Shown: positions 8,723-17,289, counted from the stretch's first letter. The stretch: 64,000 nucleotides of DNA from an uncultured Oscillospiraceae bacterium (GCA_934623575.1 CAKTVL010000005.1:13796-77795); one strand, 5' to 3'. A program made the numbers and translations. Notes: a model not told the origin generated them from the letters alone.

Positions 8723-9201
8723 GGGCGAAAGCAAGATAGACGGCGCGCGGTGTTTATCGTTTCCGCCGCCTATATACACGGCGCGACTACGCTGCGGACG
8801 GTCGCATATGACATTGCTTTGGATAAAAGCTGCGAGACGGACACGTTCTCCGTCGCGGTGATCTCAGACTTTCATGTGGGCGCGGGTGCGCGGCACAGCG
8901 AAGTGGACCAGATGGTGGAGCGTGTCGCCGCGGCCAAGCCGGAGCTGATCCTGATCGCCGGCGACGTCTGCGATTCCGCGTCCTCAGTGGCCGATTCGGG
9001 AATATCCCCACGCCGGTCGGCAGCAAAGAGCGGGCTTACTTTTGCGACCGAACGCTGGATGAAAGCGAAAAAACGGACCTGATGACATTGAAATATCACA
9101 CCGTTCATTTCTCTTATATCCCGAAGGAACGGCACGGCGAGATGTGCGCCCGCCTGTCGCTCCCGCTCCCGCCAGAGATCAAAGAAAAGTGCGTCGGGTA
9201 A
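8723..9201 (+). pseudogene. metallophosphoesterase remnant joined to another coding fragment
   Basis: From about 8750 one frame reads VAVISDFHVGAGARHSEVD followed by PELILIAGDVCDSAS: the D-x-H and GDxxD metal-binding motifs of calcineurin-like phosphoesterases. After about 8990 this frame loses resemblance and stops at 9082. A second frame, open from before 8990 to TAA 9199-9201, encodes a protein-like C-terminus (YIPKERHGEMCARLSLPLPP). There is no good start codon or ribosome binding site, and the frame follows the stop of the papain-like gene directly. The reading is a deletion joining two gene pieces. The family of the second piece is not recognised. Confidence 0.6.
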
Positions 9202-9237
9202 AACGGAAGGGGCAAACTATACCGCTCATTAAAAAAA

Positions 9238-9269
9238 GCATCCCGCGGCGCTGCCGCGGGATGCTTTTT
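9238..9269 (+). terminator. intrinsic terminator
   Basis: A 12-bp stem (GCATCCCGCGGC with complement, 9238-9264) closes a 3-nt loop and is followed by TTTTT; an A-run precedes it, so it can act in both directions. It separates the decayed region from the convergent minus-strand operon. Confidence 0.85.
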
Positions 9270-9285
9270 ACCTTCCAAGACGAAA

Positions 9286-9308
9286 GCCGGCGCTGCAGCT
9301 GCGCCGGC
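9286..9308 (-). terminator. hairpin at the 3' end of the acyl-CoA operon
   Basis: An 8-bp GC stem (GCCGGCGC/GCGCCGGC) with a 7-nt loop lies just past the minus-strand operon, followed on that strand by a short TTT. Together with the hairpin at 9238 it ends the operon. Confidence 0.5.
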
Positions 9309-9342
9309 CTTCGCCTGAAAAGCACCAAAATGTGAGGAAAGC

Positions 9343-10320
9343 TTACTTGTTGCCGCAAAGGCCCTTGCTGACCAGCCAGTCGTTGATCAAGCCGGCGATC
9401 TGGTCGTTGTTGTTGTCCATCATCAGCATATGAGAGTTGCCCTTGATGCCCATTTTCGGCAGATCCATCCAGGTGTAGTCCGCGTGGAGCTCGTCCAGCT
9501 TGGCGCGCCAGGCGGGCGCGGCCCTGCGGATGGACTCGGCCCAGGAGTGGACCACCTTGTAGTCGTCGCTCATAAAGTCGCCGTACACATACAGCTGGGG
9601 GATCCTGGCAAACGCGGAGAGGTTCTCGTCCAGCGCAGGCAGGCTGGCCGCCTCGATGAACACCACCGCCTTCACGAAGTCAGGGTATTTCTGCATGATC
9701 TTCTTGGTGTACAGCGCCGCCTGGCTGTGTACCATGATGATCACGCCGTCCACATGCTTCTGCATGCGCTCGATGTACCTGCAATAGGCGTCGATGGTCC
9801 ACTCATCAGAGGTGAGCCAGCGGGGGACGCTCTGCATCATCAGCTGGTCATAGTGATCGATGGGGAACCGGTTGCCCTCGTAGGGGACGGGATACGTCTC
9901 GCCCATCTTCAGATTCAGCCAGCGGGCCTCGTAGGAGTGGAAGATGGGAGGCGTGGGGTTGATCTCCGGGAACTTGGCCCAGCTGGCGCGGCCGCGCTCC
10001 ACGGCGTCCGACACATAGACGTTGAAGCCGTGGCGCAGGAACAGGGTGTCGAAGCCCTCGCGCCCGTCGGGCGTGGTCTCCCAGGTGACGCCCGTCAGGC
10101 CGCCGCCGTGCCACATGAGGATGGGGTACGGGCACACCGGCTCTGCCAGCTCGGTGTACTGGACGTACATCTGCTTGGCCCAGTGGGTGCCGTTGGGGTC
10201 AGAGTGGAAGGTGAACTTGCCCTGATAGGGGAAATCCTCCACCGGCGCGTTCTCCAGCTTGACCCTTTCGCCGCCCACATGGAAGCTGCCGCGGTGCTTG
10301 ATCCTGATAATATCGTCCAT
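9343..10320 (-). CDS. alpha/beta-hydrolase fold esterase
   Basis: A 325-residue cytosolic alpha/beta hydrolase. The oxyanion motif HGGGLTG is at residues 71-77. The nucleophile elbow is IIMVHSQAALY, with Ser199 in an H-S-Q variant of GxSxG, and a late histidine (His297 in KGNSHML) fits the catalytic base. No signal peptide is present. It is the last gene of a five-gene operon with a carboxylate permease, a C-C lyase, a CoA-transferase and an HMG-CoA-lyase-like enzyme. It may release the transported acid from an ester or hydrolyse a thioester; the substrate is unknown. Spacing to the permease gene is 15 bp. Confidence 0.75.
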   Translation of the reverse strand: MDDIIRIKHRGSFHVGGERVKLENAPVEDFPYQGKFTFHSDPNGTHWAKQMYVQYTELAEPVCPYPILMWHGGGLTGVTWETTPDGREGFDTLFLRHGFNVYVSDAVERGRASWAKFPEINPTPPIFHSYEARWLNLKMGETYPVPYEGNRFPIDHYDQLMMQSVPRWLTSDEWTIDAYCRYIERMQKHVDGVIIMVHSQAALYTKKIMQKYPDFVKAVVFIEAASLPALDENLSAFARIPQLYVYGDFMSDDYKVVHSWAESIRRAAPAWRAKLDELHADYTWMDLPKMGIKGNSHMLMMDNNNDQIAGLINDWLVSKGLCGNK

Positions 10321-10335
10321 GGTGTTTACCTCCTG

Positions 10336-11802
10336 TTACAGGACCAGAATGCTGATGACACCGGCGGCCACGATGGCCAGCGTGATGCCCACCAGCACGA
10401 TGATGCCCTTGGACAGCGCCCACTGCTGGCCGTCATCGGCAAAGATGTCCGTGCTCAGCATAATGGCGGACTGACCGGAGCCGGAGGGCAGCAGGCAGGC
10501 GGTCAGCGTGCCCGTACCGATCAGGGCGGGGAACACGGAGACATTGACGCCCTCCTGGTACAGCACCACAGCCAGCGGCGCCAGTGCCGTCAGGAACAGG
10601 ATCGCCGTGGCGGAGTTGGAGAAGAACTGGGTGATGACGCAGCTGAGTATGCAGACGATGATGACCACCGTCACGATGCTCATGCCGCCGAAGATGCCCT
10701 GGAAGATGCTCAGCAGCCAGGTGGCCACGCCGCAGACGTCCGCCGCCATGGCGCCGCCGATGGCGATAACGGAGCCCACCGCGAAGATGATCTGCCAGTT
10801 GGTGCCGTTCTTGAACACGTCGCCCACCTCAGCGATAGGCTCGCCGTCCACGCGGATCAGGCAGAGCATGCAGATCACGAAGCCCATGAACAGGTTCTGG
10901 CCGATGTTGTTGAGGAACAGATACACGCCGGACTCCTGGGGCAGGAGCATCAAGACAAACGGATAGAAGAAGGTCAGGATCACGGCCACCAGCACGATGA
11001 CCTGCTTCTTGGACATCTTCCTGAACTCCGGCGTCTGCAGCACGGAGACGTCCAGCTCCTTCATGCGCTTCAGGTCGAACTTGAACACGAAGCGGGCCAG
11101 GAGCATCAGGATCACGAAGGACAGCACGGCCATGAAAATGGCGGTCATCAGCCAGGTATTGCCGTCGCAGGCGGCGCCGATGGTGTTGAGTTGGGCATCA
11201 AAGATGCTCATGTACAGCGCGGCGTAGGGCTTGAAGGGGAAGAACACCTCCGTCGTACCGGAGAGGGCCACCGTGGCCAGCAGGAGGAAGCGGAACCAGT
11301 CGTTCTTTTTGTCCATGCCTGTCACCTCTGCTATGGCGTCCAGAATGGCGATGGCCAGCAGAATGATGCCGAAGGAGCCGATAACGGCACCGATGACGAT
11401 GATGGCGATGAAGAAGAACGCGGTGAACAGATAGGGTCTGCCATTGACGATCTTGCGGGACAGCAGCCAGCGGACCAGGAACTCACCGGTCTGGGTCTTC
11501 TGGAAGATGTACACCATGATGAAGATGAAGATCATCAGCAGGGTGATGCTGTTGCCCAGCGTGGTGGCCACGATGGATGATGCCGTGTAATAGCCGGGGA
11601 TCACGCAGGCGGTCAGCGCGACCACCGAGGAGAGCAGCAGACCGCCGGTCACGATGCTCATGTAGATCCATCCGATCATAATGCACAGATACTGAACGCC
11701 CATTCTGGTCACGGGACCCCAAGTGGGGATAAAGTAACCGGCCACAAACATGATCAGCAGCGCGATCACTGTCTGTATGGTTTTGGATTTACTCGTTTTC
11801 AT
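10336..11802 (-). CDS. SLC13/DASS-type anion permease
   Basis: A 488-residue membrane protein with about 11-12 hydrophobic segments. It resembles the divalent anion:sodium symporter (SLC13) and ion-transporter superfamily, with a central acidic/basic cytosolic loop (FKFDLKRMKELDVSVLQTPEF) and paired re-entrant motifs near TTEVFFPFKPY and GTLTACLLPSGSGQSAIM. Such proteins import C4-C6 dicarboxylates or related anions with Na+. AGGAGG precedes the ATG. Its place between a lyase and a hydrolase suggests it imports the substrate of this operon. Confidence 0.75.
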   Translation of the reverse strand: MKTSKSKTIQTVIALLIMFVAGYFIPTWGPVTRMGVQYLCIMIGWIYMSIVTGGLLLSSVVALTACVIPGYYTASSIVATTLGNSITLLMIFIFIMVYIFQKTQTGEFLVRWLLSRKIVNGRPYLFTAFFFIAIIVIGAVIGSFGIILLAIAILDAIAEVTGMDKKNDWFRFLLLATVALSGTTEVFFPFKPYAALYMSIFDAQLNTIGAACDGNTWLMTAIFMAVLSFVILMLLARFVFKFDLKRMKELDVSVLQTPEFRKMSKKQVIVLVAVILTFFYPFVLMLLPQESGVYLFLNNIGQNLFMGFVICMLCLIRVDGEPIAEVGDVFKNGTNWQIIFAVGSVIAIGGAMAADVCGVATWLLSIFQGIFGGMSIVTVVIIVCILSCVITQFFSNSATAILFLTALAPLAVVLYQEGVNVSVFPALIGTGTLTACLLPSGSGQSAIMLSTDIFADDGQQWALSKGIIVLVGITLAIVAAGVISILVL

Positions 11803-11837
11803 GTGATTCCTCCTAATCGTATTATATGATCGTATCC

Positions 11838-11860
11838 CGGTCCGTCAAGTGTCCGGACCG
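11838..11860 (-). other. intercistronic hairpin
   Basis: CGGTCCG and CGGACCG form a 7-bp stem with a 9-nt loop in the 64-bp gap between the lyase and permease genes. It has no T-tract and may adjust relative expression of the permease and hydrolase. Confidence 0.4.
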
Positions 11861-11866
11861 CTTTGC

Positions 11867-12751
11867 TTACCGCAACTTTTTCTCAACGCCGTCGAAGCGG
11901 TTGCTCTCCAGCTCTCTCACAAGAGGCAGCCCGATGAAGTCGTTGAACTGGGAAAAGCTCATCATTTTGTCCAGATAATTCCGGGTCGTGCCATTGGCGC
12001 GCAGATCCACCAGCATGTCGTGCACCGCCATCGCCGCCACATACAGCGTGGAGATGGGGAACACCACCATGTCATACCCGAGCTCCTGCAGCTCCGCGGC
12101 CGTCAGAATGGGCGTGCGGCCTGTCTCCACCATGTTGGCGATGGTCCGGGCGGAGATCTCCTCGTTGACGCGGCGCATCTCCTCCACGCCCTCCACGCTC
12201 TCCACGAACACCACATCCGCCCCCGCCTCCGCATAGAGCTTTCCGCGGCGGATGGCCTCGTCGATGCCGTACCGGGTTCGGGCATCGGTGCGGGCGATGA
12301 TGAGGAAGTCCGGGTCGGTGCGGGCGGCGATGGCCGCCTTCAGCTTCATCACCATCTCCTGGGCGTCAATGACGTCGCGGCCCAGCATGTGGCCGCATTT
12401 CTTGGGCATGGTCTGGTCCTCCAGCTGGATGGCCGCCACGCCCGCGCGCTCATACTCCCGTATGGTGCGCACCACGTTGACGTTGTTGCCGAAGCCGGTA
12501 TCCGCATCGCAGATCACCGGCACGCTCACGGCCATGACCATGTCGGCGGCGCGCTCCGCCATCTCGCTCATGGTCATCAGGCCCACGTCGGGCTGCCCCA
12601 GCTTGCTGGCGGACTGTCCGTAGCCCGTCATGTACACGCAGGGAAAGCCTGCGGCTTCCGCCAGCCTGGCGCTGAGCGCATCATACGCGCCCGGCAGCAC
12701 CAGGATCTCCTTGGCGTCCACCAGTTGTCGCAGTCGTTTTCTTGCCTCCAT
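11867..12751 (-). CDS. isocitrate lyase/PEP mutase superfamily C-C lyase
   Basis: A 294-residue TIM-barrel lyase. Diagnostic motifs are VPVICDADTGFGN (metal-binding Asp pair near residues 87-90), QLEDQTMPKKCGHM with the KKCGH catalytic cysteine loop of true lyases, and IIARTDA. It groups with methylisocitrate lyase and 2,3-dimethylmalate lyase, which cleave 2-hydroxy-tricarboxylates or -dicarboxylates to pyruvate or succinate plus a smaller acid. Oxaloacetate decarboxylase-type members lack the Cys. No methylcitrate genes are nearby, so dimethylmalate- or methylisocitrate-like cleavage remains open. Confidence 0.8.
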   Translation of the reverse strand: MEARKRLRQLVDAKEILVLPGAYDALSARLAEAAGFPCVYMTGYGQSASKLGQPDVGLMTMSEMAERAADMVMAVSVPVICDADTGFGNNVNVVRTIREYERAGVAAIQLEDQTMPKKCGHMLGRDVIDAQEMVMKLKAAIAARTDPDFLIIARTDARTRYGIDEAIRRGKLYAEAGADVVFVESVEGVEEMRRVNEEISARTIANMVETGRTPILTAAELQELGYDMVVFPISTLYVAAMAVHDMLVDLRANGTTRNYLDKMMSFSQFNDFIGLPLVRELESNRFDGVEKKLR

Positions 12752-12782
12752 ACACGCTCCTTTCTCAATACGGCGCGCTGCC

Positions 12783-13973
12783 TCAGATCACATGCTCCTC
12801 CGCCAGCGCCTGCAGCTGTGCCTTGTCCATGCCCAGCAGCCGGCCGTAGATCTCCTCGTTGTGCTGTCCCAGCTCCGGAGCGCAGGTGCATACCTCCGGC
12901 ATCATGTCCAGCAGCTTGACAGGGTTGCCGTTGACCCGCATGTCGCCGATCTCCGGATGCTTCACCGGGATGAACATCTGCCGGTCCTCCACGATGTGGG
13001 GGTCATGGCTCACCTGATAGAGGTCATTGATGGGGGACGCGGGCACACCGGCGGCATTGATGGCGTCGTAGGCCTCCGCCGCCGTCAGGGTGGCGCTCCA
13101 CTTCTCGATCTCCACCTTCAGCGCGTCGTGGTTCTCGCAGCGCAGGGCGTTGTTCAGGAAACGGGGGTCCGTCAGCAGGTCCTCCCGGTGCAGCACCTTG
13201 GTGCACAGCAGGTTGAACAGCTTGTCGTTGCCGCAGCCGATGACGAAATCGCCGTCCTTGGCCTTGAAGGAGTCGTAGGGATACGCAGAGGCGTACCGGT
13301 TGCCGATGCGGCGGGGCAGCTTGCCGGAGGCAAAGTACCGCTGGGTGCCGGTCTCCAGGCTGGACACCACGCTGTCCACCAGCGCCACGTCCACCCGCTG
13401 GCCCTTGCCGCTGAGCTCTCTGGCGTGCAGCGCCGTCAGAACGCCGATGGTCAGGTTCATGCCGCCCAGCACATCGCCGATGGCCGTGCCCACGCGCAGG
13501 GGGTCGCCGTCCTGCTCGCCGGTGATGCTCATCAGCCCACCGTAGGCCTGGGCGATGATGTCATAGCCGGGGCGGGAGGAATACCGGCCATAGCTGCCGA
13601 AGCCGGAGACCGCCGCGTAGATGATGCGCTCATTGGTCTCCTTCAGCACGTCGTAGCCCAGGCCCATGCGGTCCATGACACCGGGGCGGTAGTTCTCCAC
13701 CACCACGTCCGCCTTCTTCACCATGGCCAGGAACATTTCCTTGCCCTTGGGGTCCTTCAGGTTCAGCGTAACGCTCTTCTTGTTGCGGTTCACATTGGCG
13801 TAGTAAAGGCTGGAATTGTTGACAAACGGGCCCATGCCCCGTGTGTCGTCCCCCTTGACGGGGATCTCGATCTTGATCACGTCCGCGCCGAAATCCGCCA
13901 GCATCATGGTGCAGTACGGACCGGCCAGCACCCGCGTCAGATCCAGCACGACAATATCCTGTAAAGCTTTCAT
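12783..13973 (-). CDS. family III CoA-transferase (CaiB/BaiF)
   Basis: A 396-residue class III CoA-transferase of full length. The N-terminal VLDLTRVLAGPYCTMMLADFGADVIKIE-like start is split here as VLDLTRVLAGP and LADFGADVIKIE. The segment SRPGYDIIAQAYGGL carries the aspartate (about residue 138) that forms the mixed anhydride with substrate. These enzymes move CoA from acyl-CoA (often succinyl- or acetyl-CoA) to an organic acid. Just 12 bp separate it from the HMG-CoA-lyase-like gene upstream, and the likely role is activating the imported acid for that lyase. Confidence 0.88.
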   Translation of the reverse strand: MKALQDIVVLDLTRVLAGPYCTMMLADFGADVIKIEIPVKGDDTRGMGPFVNNSSLYYANVNRNKKSVTLNLKDPKGKEMFLAMVKKADVVVENYRPGVMDRMGLGYDVLKETNERIIYAAVSGFGSYGRYSSRPGYDIIAQAYGGLMSITGEQDGDPLRVGTAIGDVLGGMNLTIGVLTALHARELSGKGQRVDVALVDSVVSSLETGTQRYFASGKLPRRIGNRYASAYPYDSFKAKDGDFVIGCGNDKLFNLLCTKVLHREDLLTDPRFLNNALRCENHDALKVEIEKWSATLTAAEAYDAINAAGVPASPINDLYQVSHDPHIVEDRQMFIPVKHPEIGDMRVNGNPVKLLDMMPEVCTCAPELGQHNEEIYGRLLGMDKAQLQALAEEHVI

Positions 13974-13985
13974 AGTCTTCTCCTG

Positions 13986-14882
13986 TCAGCAGCACGGGCT
14001 CTTGGCTGCGATATTCATCTGGTGTCCGCTGTACACGCCCTCGATCTCGGCGTGCTGCTGCTTGGACAGCGCCAGCAGCTTGTCAAAGTCGATGCCGGTG
14101 TCATAGCCCATGCGCTGGAACATATAGACCATATCCTCCGTGGCGGTGTTGCCGGAGGCGCCGGGTGCGAAGGGGCAGCCGCCCAGGCCGCCCAGCGTGG
14201 ACTGCACCGTATCCACGCCGGCCTCTACCGCCGCCAGCGTGTTCACCAGCCCCATGCCCCGGGTGTCGTGGATGTGTACCTGCATCCTCGTGTCGGGGAA
14301 GCGCTCCCAGATGCCCTTCACCGTGCGGCGCACCTGCGCGGGGTCGGCGATACCGATGGTATCCGCCAGATAGACCTCATCCACGCCGCAGCTGCGGATG
14401 CGCTCCACAAAGCGCAGCACCTTGTCCAGCTCAGGGATGCCCTCAAAGGGGCAGCCGAAGGTGGTGGCCATGCCGATGCACAGCTGCAGCTCCGGAAAGC
14501 TCTCCCTGATCCTGCGCAGCTCCTCAAAGGACTGGTCGTGGGTTCGGTTGATATTGGCCTTGTTGTGGGACTCGCTGACAGAGATCACATACGTCAGGTG
14601 CTTCAGCCCCGCCTCCTTGGCCAGCTGTGCGCCCTTGAAGTTGGGGATCAGCGCCACCAGATCCTTGTCGGGATACTTCTCCACGCAGTAGCGGGACACC
14701 TCGCCGGCGTCCACCATCTGCGGGATGGCGCGGGGACTGACGAAGGAGGTGATCTCCATACTCTGGATACCGCAGGCGAACAGCCCGTCGATATACCGGA
14801 GCTTCTCCTCCGTGGGCAGCACCTGCTTGAGGTTCTGCCAGCCGTCCCGCGGCCCGCACTCAAGAACTTTGATCTTTTGCAT
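13986..14882 (-). CDS. hydroxymethylglutaryl-CoA lyase family enzyme
   Basis: A 298-residue HMGL-like TIM barrel. It has the N-terminal LECGPRDGWQN (substrate/metal Asp-Gly), the metal motif MQVHIHDTRGMG, and the signature loop GGLGGCPFAPGASGN with the catalytic cysteine. Classical members split HMG-CoA to acetyl-CoA and acetoacetate; relatives cleave other 3-hydroxy-3-methyl-acyl-CoAs. The first gene of a five-gene operon, it has AGGAGG ten bases before the ATG and a good promoter at 14954-14982. Pairing with a CoA-transferase supports cleavage of a CoA-activated branched dicarboxylate. HMG-CoA itself is only the default guess. Confidence 0.85.
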   Translation of the reverse strand: MQKIKVLECGPRDGWQNLKQVLPTEEKLRYIDGLFACGIQSMEITSFVSPRAIPQMVDAGEVSRYCVEKYPDKDLVALIPNFKGAQLAKEAGLKHLTYVISVSESHNKANINRTHDQSFEELRRIRESFPELQLCIGMATTFGCPFEGIPELDKVLRFVERIRSCGVDEVYLADTIGIADPAQVRRTVKGIWERFPDTRMQVHIHDTRGMGLVNTLAAVEAGVDTVQSTLGGLGGCPFAPGASGNTATEDMVYMFQRMGYDTGIDFDKLLALSKQQHAEIEGVYSGHQMNIAAKSPCC

Positions 14883-14953
14883 TTCCTGTATGCCTCCTGT
14901 GCATTTTGAAATACGGTTAGCTTATGTTGCTTAAATTTAATCTAACTGCCTAA

Positions 14954-14982
14954 AATATATAAGCTTCCTCCGGGAATGTCAA
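14954..14982 (-). promoter_or_regulatory. promoter of the acyl-CoA operon
   Basis: On the minus strand TTGACA (14977-14982) and TATATT (14954-14959) are 17 bp apart. Just downstream, GTTAG and CTAAC arms flank a TTAAATTTAA palindrome (14931-14940), a good place for repressor binding by the divergent LacI-type protein. Confidence 0.7.
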
Positions 14983-15096
14983 GATGTTAACTGGAAAATC
15001 AGAGGATTGAACAGAATCATTTTCCCGATTTTGTGCACAATCCCACATTCTTTCTCCAGGGAAAACGCGCATTTTTCAGGTTGTTTTATTTAAGCA

Positions 15097-15125
15097 TTGA
15101 CATTCGTAGTTAAAAGATATATAAT
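15097..15125 (+). promoter_or_regulatory. consensus promoter of the divergent LacI-type gene
   Basis: TTGACA (15097-15102) and TATAAT (15120-15125) are perfect hexamers with a 17-bp spacer. A TTGCTTAA(A)T-like word occurs at 14927-14936 and inverted at 15088-15096 and 15124-15132, one near each divergent promoter, suggesting a shared operator element. Confidence 0.75.
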
Positions 15126-15153
15126 TAAGCAAGAAATTAAGGAGGTGCCACAA

Positions 15154-16221
15154 ATGGGCGTTAAGCTGAAAGACATCGCGGAGCAGTGCGGCACATCGGT
15201 GGCCACCGTCTCCTATGTGCTCAGCGGCAAGGGTGCCGCCAGCCGCATCTCCGCCGAGATGCAGGAGCTGATCTTCGACACGGCGGAAAAGCTGGGCTAC
15301 ACGCGGAAGGCCGCGCCGCCCAAGCCGAAAAAGCCCCGCATCGCCATCTACTGGCCAAAAAAGGGACTGGAGACCACGCTGGTCAGCATCATGAACGGGC
15401 TGAACTCGGCGATCCTGTTCGACACCGTCCCCATCAGCATCGCTATCTGCCCCTACGAGGCCAACAACCTGCACCTGGAGGACGATCTCTGGTCCAGCCG
15501 CGTATATGACGCGGCCATCATCGTCTCCGCCAGCGCCGGCGATCTGGCGACGCTGGCCAAGCGGAAGCCCAAGATCCCCGTGGTGCTGCACAACCGCGTG
15601 CTGGAGGGCTACCCCTGCGTCTCCATCGACCAGGAGGCCGTGGGCCGCATCGCCGCGGAGCAGGCCGTGTGCAAGGCCGGCGACGACATCGGTCTGGTCA
15701 TCAACCCCGCGCCGTATCTGGGCCTGAGCCAGCGCGGCACCGCCATCAGCCAGACCTGCCTGGAATACGGCGTGGACATCCACACCCGCACCTTCTACTG
15801 CGAGAACAACATCGACGCCGGCTACGAGCTGGGCATCCGGATGATCCGCAATCACAACGTACCCAAGGCCGTCATCTGCACCTACGACATCGTGGGCTTC
15901 GGCCTGATGCGCGCGCTGATCGAGGCCGGCTATCAGGTGGGCAGCGAGGTGCAGATCATCACCACCTGCACCTCCCTGCCGCAGTTCTTCGCCAAGTCCA
16001 CCCCCTCCATGACGGTGGTGGACCTGAAAATGGAGGAGACCACCCACCGCGCCGTGCGGCTGGCCATCGACCTGGCGCTGCAGCACCTGGACGGCGCGGA
16101 CATCCGCCCCACCATCGTCCAGCCGCAGATCACCTACCGCGAGTCCAGCCCCGTGCCCACCTTCGAGGAGATGGAGCACCTGAAGCGCTGCAAAGCCGCC
16201 CATTCCACCGACGTATCGTGA
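15154..16221 (+). CDS. LacI-family transcriptional regulator
   Basis: A 355-residue regulator with N-terminal helix-turn-helix VKLKDIAEQCGTSVATVSYV and a C-terminal effector-binding domain. ATG 15154 is fixed by GGAGGTG at 15141-15147; upstream in-frame codons fall inside the promoter -10 and are not translated. The hinge (AEKLGYTRKAAPPKPKKPR) is longer and more basic than usual. It is divergent from the five-gene acyl-CoA operon, whose promoter region shares repeated motifs, so it probably represses that operon. The effector is unknown. Confidence 0.87.
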   Translation: MGVKLKDIAEQCGTSVATVSYVLSGKGAASRISAEMQELIFDTAEKLGYTRKAAPPKPKKPRIAIYWPKKGLETTLVSIMNGLNSAILFDTVPISIAICPYEANNLHLEDDLWSSRVYDAAIIVSASAGDLATLAKRKPKIPVVLHNRVLEGYPCVSIDQEAVGRIAAEQAVCKAGDDIGLVINPAPYLGLSQRGTAISQTCLEYGVDIHTRTFYCENNIDAGYELGIRMIRNHNVPKAVICTYDIVGFGLMRALIEAGYQVGSEVQIITTCTSLPQFFAKSTPSMTVVDLKMEETTHRAVRLAIDLALQHLDGADIRPTIVQPQITYRESSPVPTFEEMEHLKRCKAAHSTDVS

Positions 16222-16225
16222 ACAA

Positions 16226-16268
16226 AAAAGCACCGGAGCGCGGCCGCCGCCGTCTCTCCGGTGCTTTT
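16226..16268. terminator. bidirectional terminator between LacI and LysR genes
   Basis: AAAAGCACCGGAG pairs with CTCCGGTGCTTTT across a 17-nt loop, giving A- and T-runs on both sides for the two converging genes. Confidence 0.8.
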
Positions 16269-16274
16269 GCGGAA

Positions 16275-16298
16275 AAAGACGCCCCTCCGGGCGTCTTT
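16275..16298. terminator. second convergent terminator hairpin
   Basis: AAAGACGCCC and GGGCGTCTTT form a perfect 10-bp stem with a CTCC loop directly beside the LysR stop codon. Confidence 0.75.
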
Positions 16299-16303
16299 CG
16301 CTC

Positions 16304-17188
16304 TTATTCCTCCCCATTTTCCGCCACCCAGGCCCGCACATACTCCACGAACAGGCGGGTAGAGCTGGACAGCGCCTTCTTGTCCTTCACGCCGATGCCG
16401 ATGGTCCGGTAGAAATGCAGCGGCGCGCGGCATACCCGGATGGGCGACGGGCTGTGCCGCACCATCAGCTCCGGCAGCAGGCTGATGCCCAGCCCCTCTG
16501 ACACCATGGCCAGGATGGTCCGGTCCTCCCGGGCGATGTACTTCACGTTGGGCCGTATGCCCATCTCGTCAAAGGCCGCCATGATCTCGTAGTCGTCCCC
16601 CTCCTCCAGCTGAATAAACGGATCCGTGGCCAGCGCGGACGCCGGAAACGGGTCGCTGTCCGCGCAGGGGTGGTCGCAGGGCACGATGACCTGCAGCTCG
16701 TCCCGGTGCAGGGCGTAGGTCTGCAATCGCTTCACCGACGGCAGCCGCAGGAACCCGCAGTCCACCGCACCGGTGAGGATCCAGTTCTCGATCTGGTCGT
16801 AAAAGTCGCCGGTGACCACCTCAAACTCGATGTTGGGATACCGCTGCCCGAAATTCTTCAGGATACGGGGCAGCCACTGGGCGGACACGCTGGAAAACGT
16901 GGCGATCTTCACCAGTCCGCTGTCCATGTCCTTCAGCCCCTCCACCGTCTGCATCAGCGCGTGGTGGGCGGCGCACAGCTTCTCGATCTTGGGCAGCACG
17001 GCGCGGCCGTCCGCCGTCAGCACCACGCCGCCGCGGTTGCGGCTCAGCAGCGTGACCCCCAGCTCGCTCTCCAGGGAATTGATGGCGTGGCTGATGCCGG
17101 ACTGGGTGAAATTCATGGCCTCCGCCGCCTTGGAGAAGCTGCCGCAGGACACGGTCTTTAGAAACACCTGATACTTGGAAATGCTCAT
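16304..17188 (-). CDS. LysR-family transcriptional regulator
   Basis: A 294-residue LysR-type protein. The winged helix-turn-helix spans about residues 1-62 (FSKAAEAMNFTQSGISHAIN) and is followed by a substrate-binding domain of two Rossmann-like lobes. ATG 17188 is preferred because AGAAGGTG lies seven bases upstream; an in-frame start 12 codons earlier has no ribosome binding site. LysR proteins usually control a divergent or adjacent gene with a small-molecule co-inducer. Its divergent neighbour is the MATE transporter behind tandem leader modules, while the acyl-CoA operon already has a LacI-type regulator, so the MATE gene is the better candidate target. Confidence 0.85.
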   Translation of the reverse strand: MSISKYQVFLKTVSCGSFSKAAEAMNFTQSGISHAINSLESELGVTLLSRNRGGVVLTADGRAVLPKIEKLCAAHHALMQTVEGLKDMDSGLVKIATFSSVSAQWLPRILKNFGQRYPNIEFEVVTGDFYDQIENWILTGAVDCGFLRLPSVKRLQTYALHRDELQVIVPCDHPCADSDPFPASALATDPFIQLEEGDDYEIMAAFDEMGIRPNVKYIAREDRTILAMVSEGLGISLLPELMVRHSPSPIRVCRAPLHFYRTIGIGVKDKKALSSSTRLFVEYVRAWVAENGEE

Positions 17189-17254
17189 GGCGCACCTTCT
17201 TTCTGCCCCTATTTTACTATACAACTCCTCATGGAATCAAGAACAAATATGCGC

Positions 17255-17283
17255 TTCACAAATGCTATCCGCCGTGCTATTAT
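17255..17283 (+). promoter_or_regulatory. upstream promoter of the MATE leader region
   Basis: TTCACA (17255-17260) and TATTAT (17278-17283) have a 17-bp spacer. The sequence around the -10 (CCGTGCTATTATATGACCG) is echoed by the second promoter 150 bp downstream (CCGTGCTAAAATGACCG). Confidence 0.55.
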
Positions 17284-17289
17284 ATGACC

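Noticed and set aside
9430..11580. A 716-codon plus-strand frame opposite the hydrolase and permease genes
   Set aside because: Shadow of well-supported genes; composition (His, Gly, Asp, Val repeats) is typical of antisense GC-rich frames.
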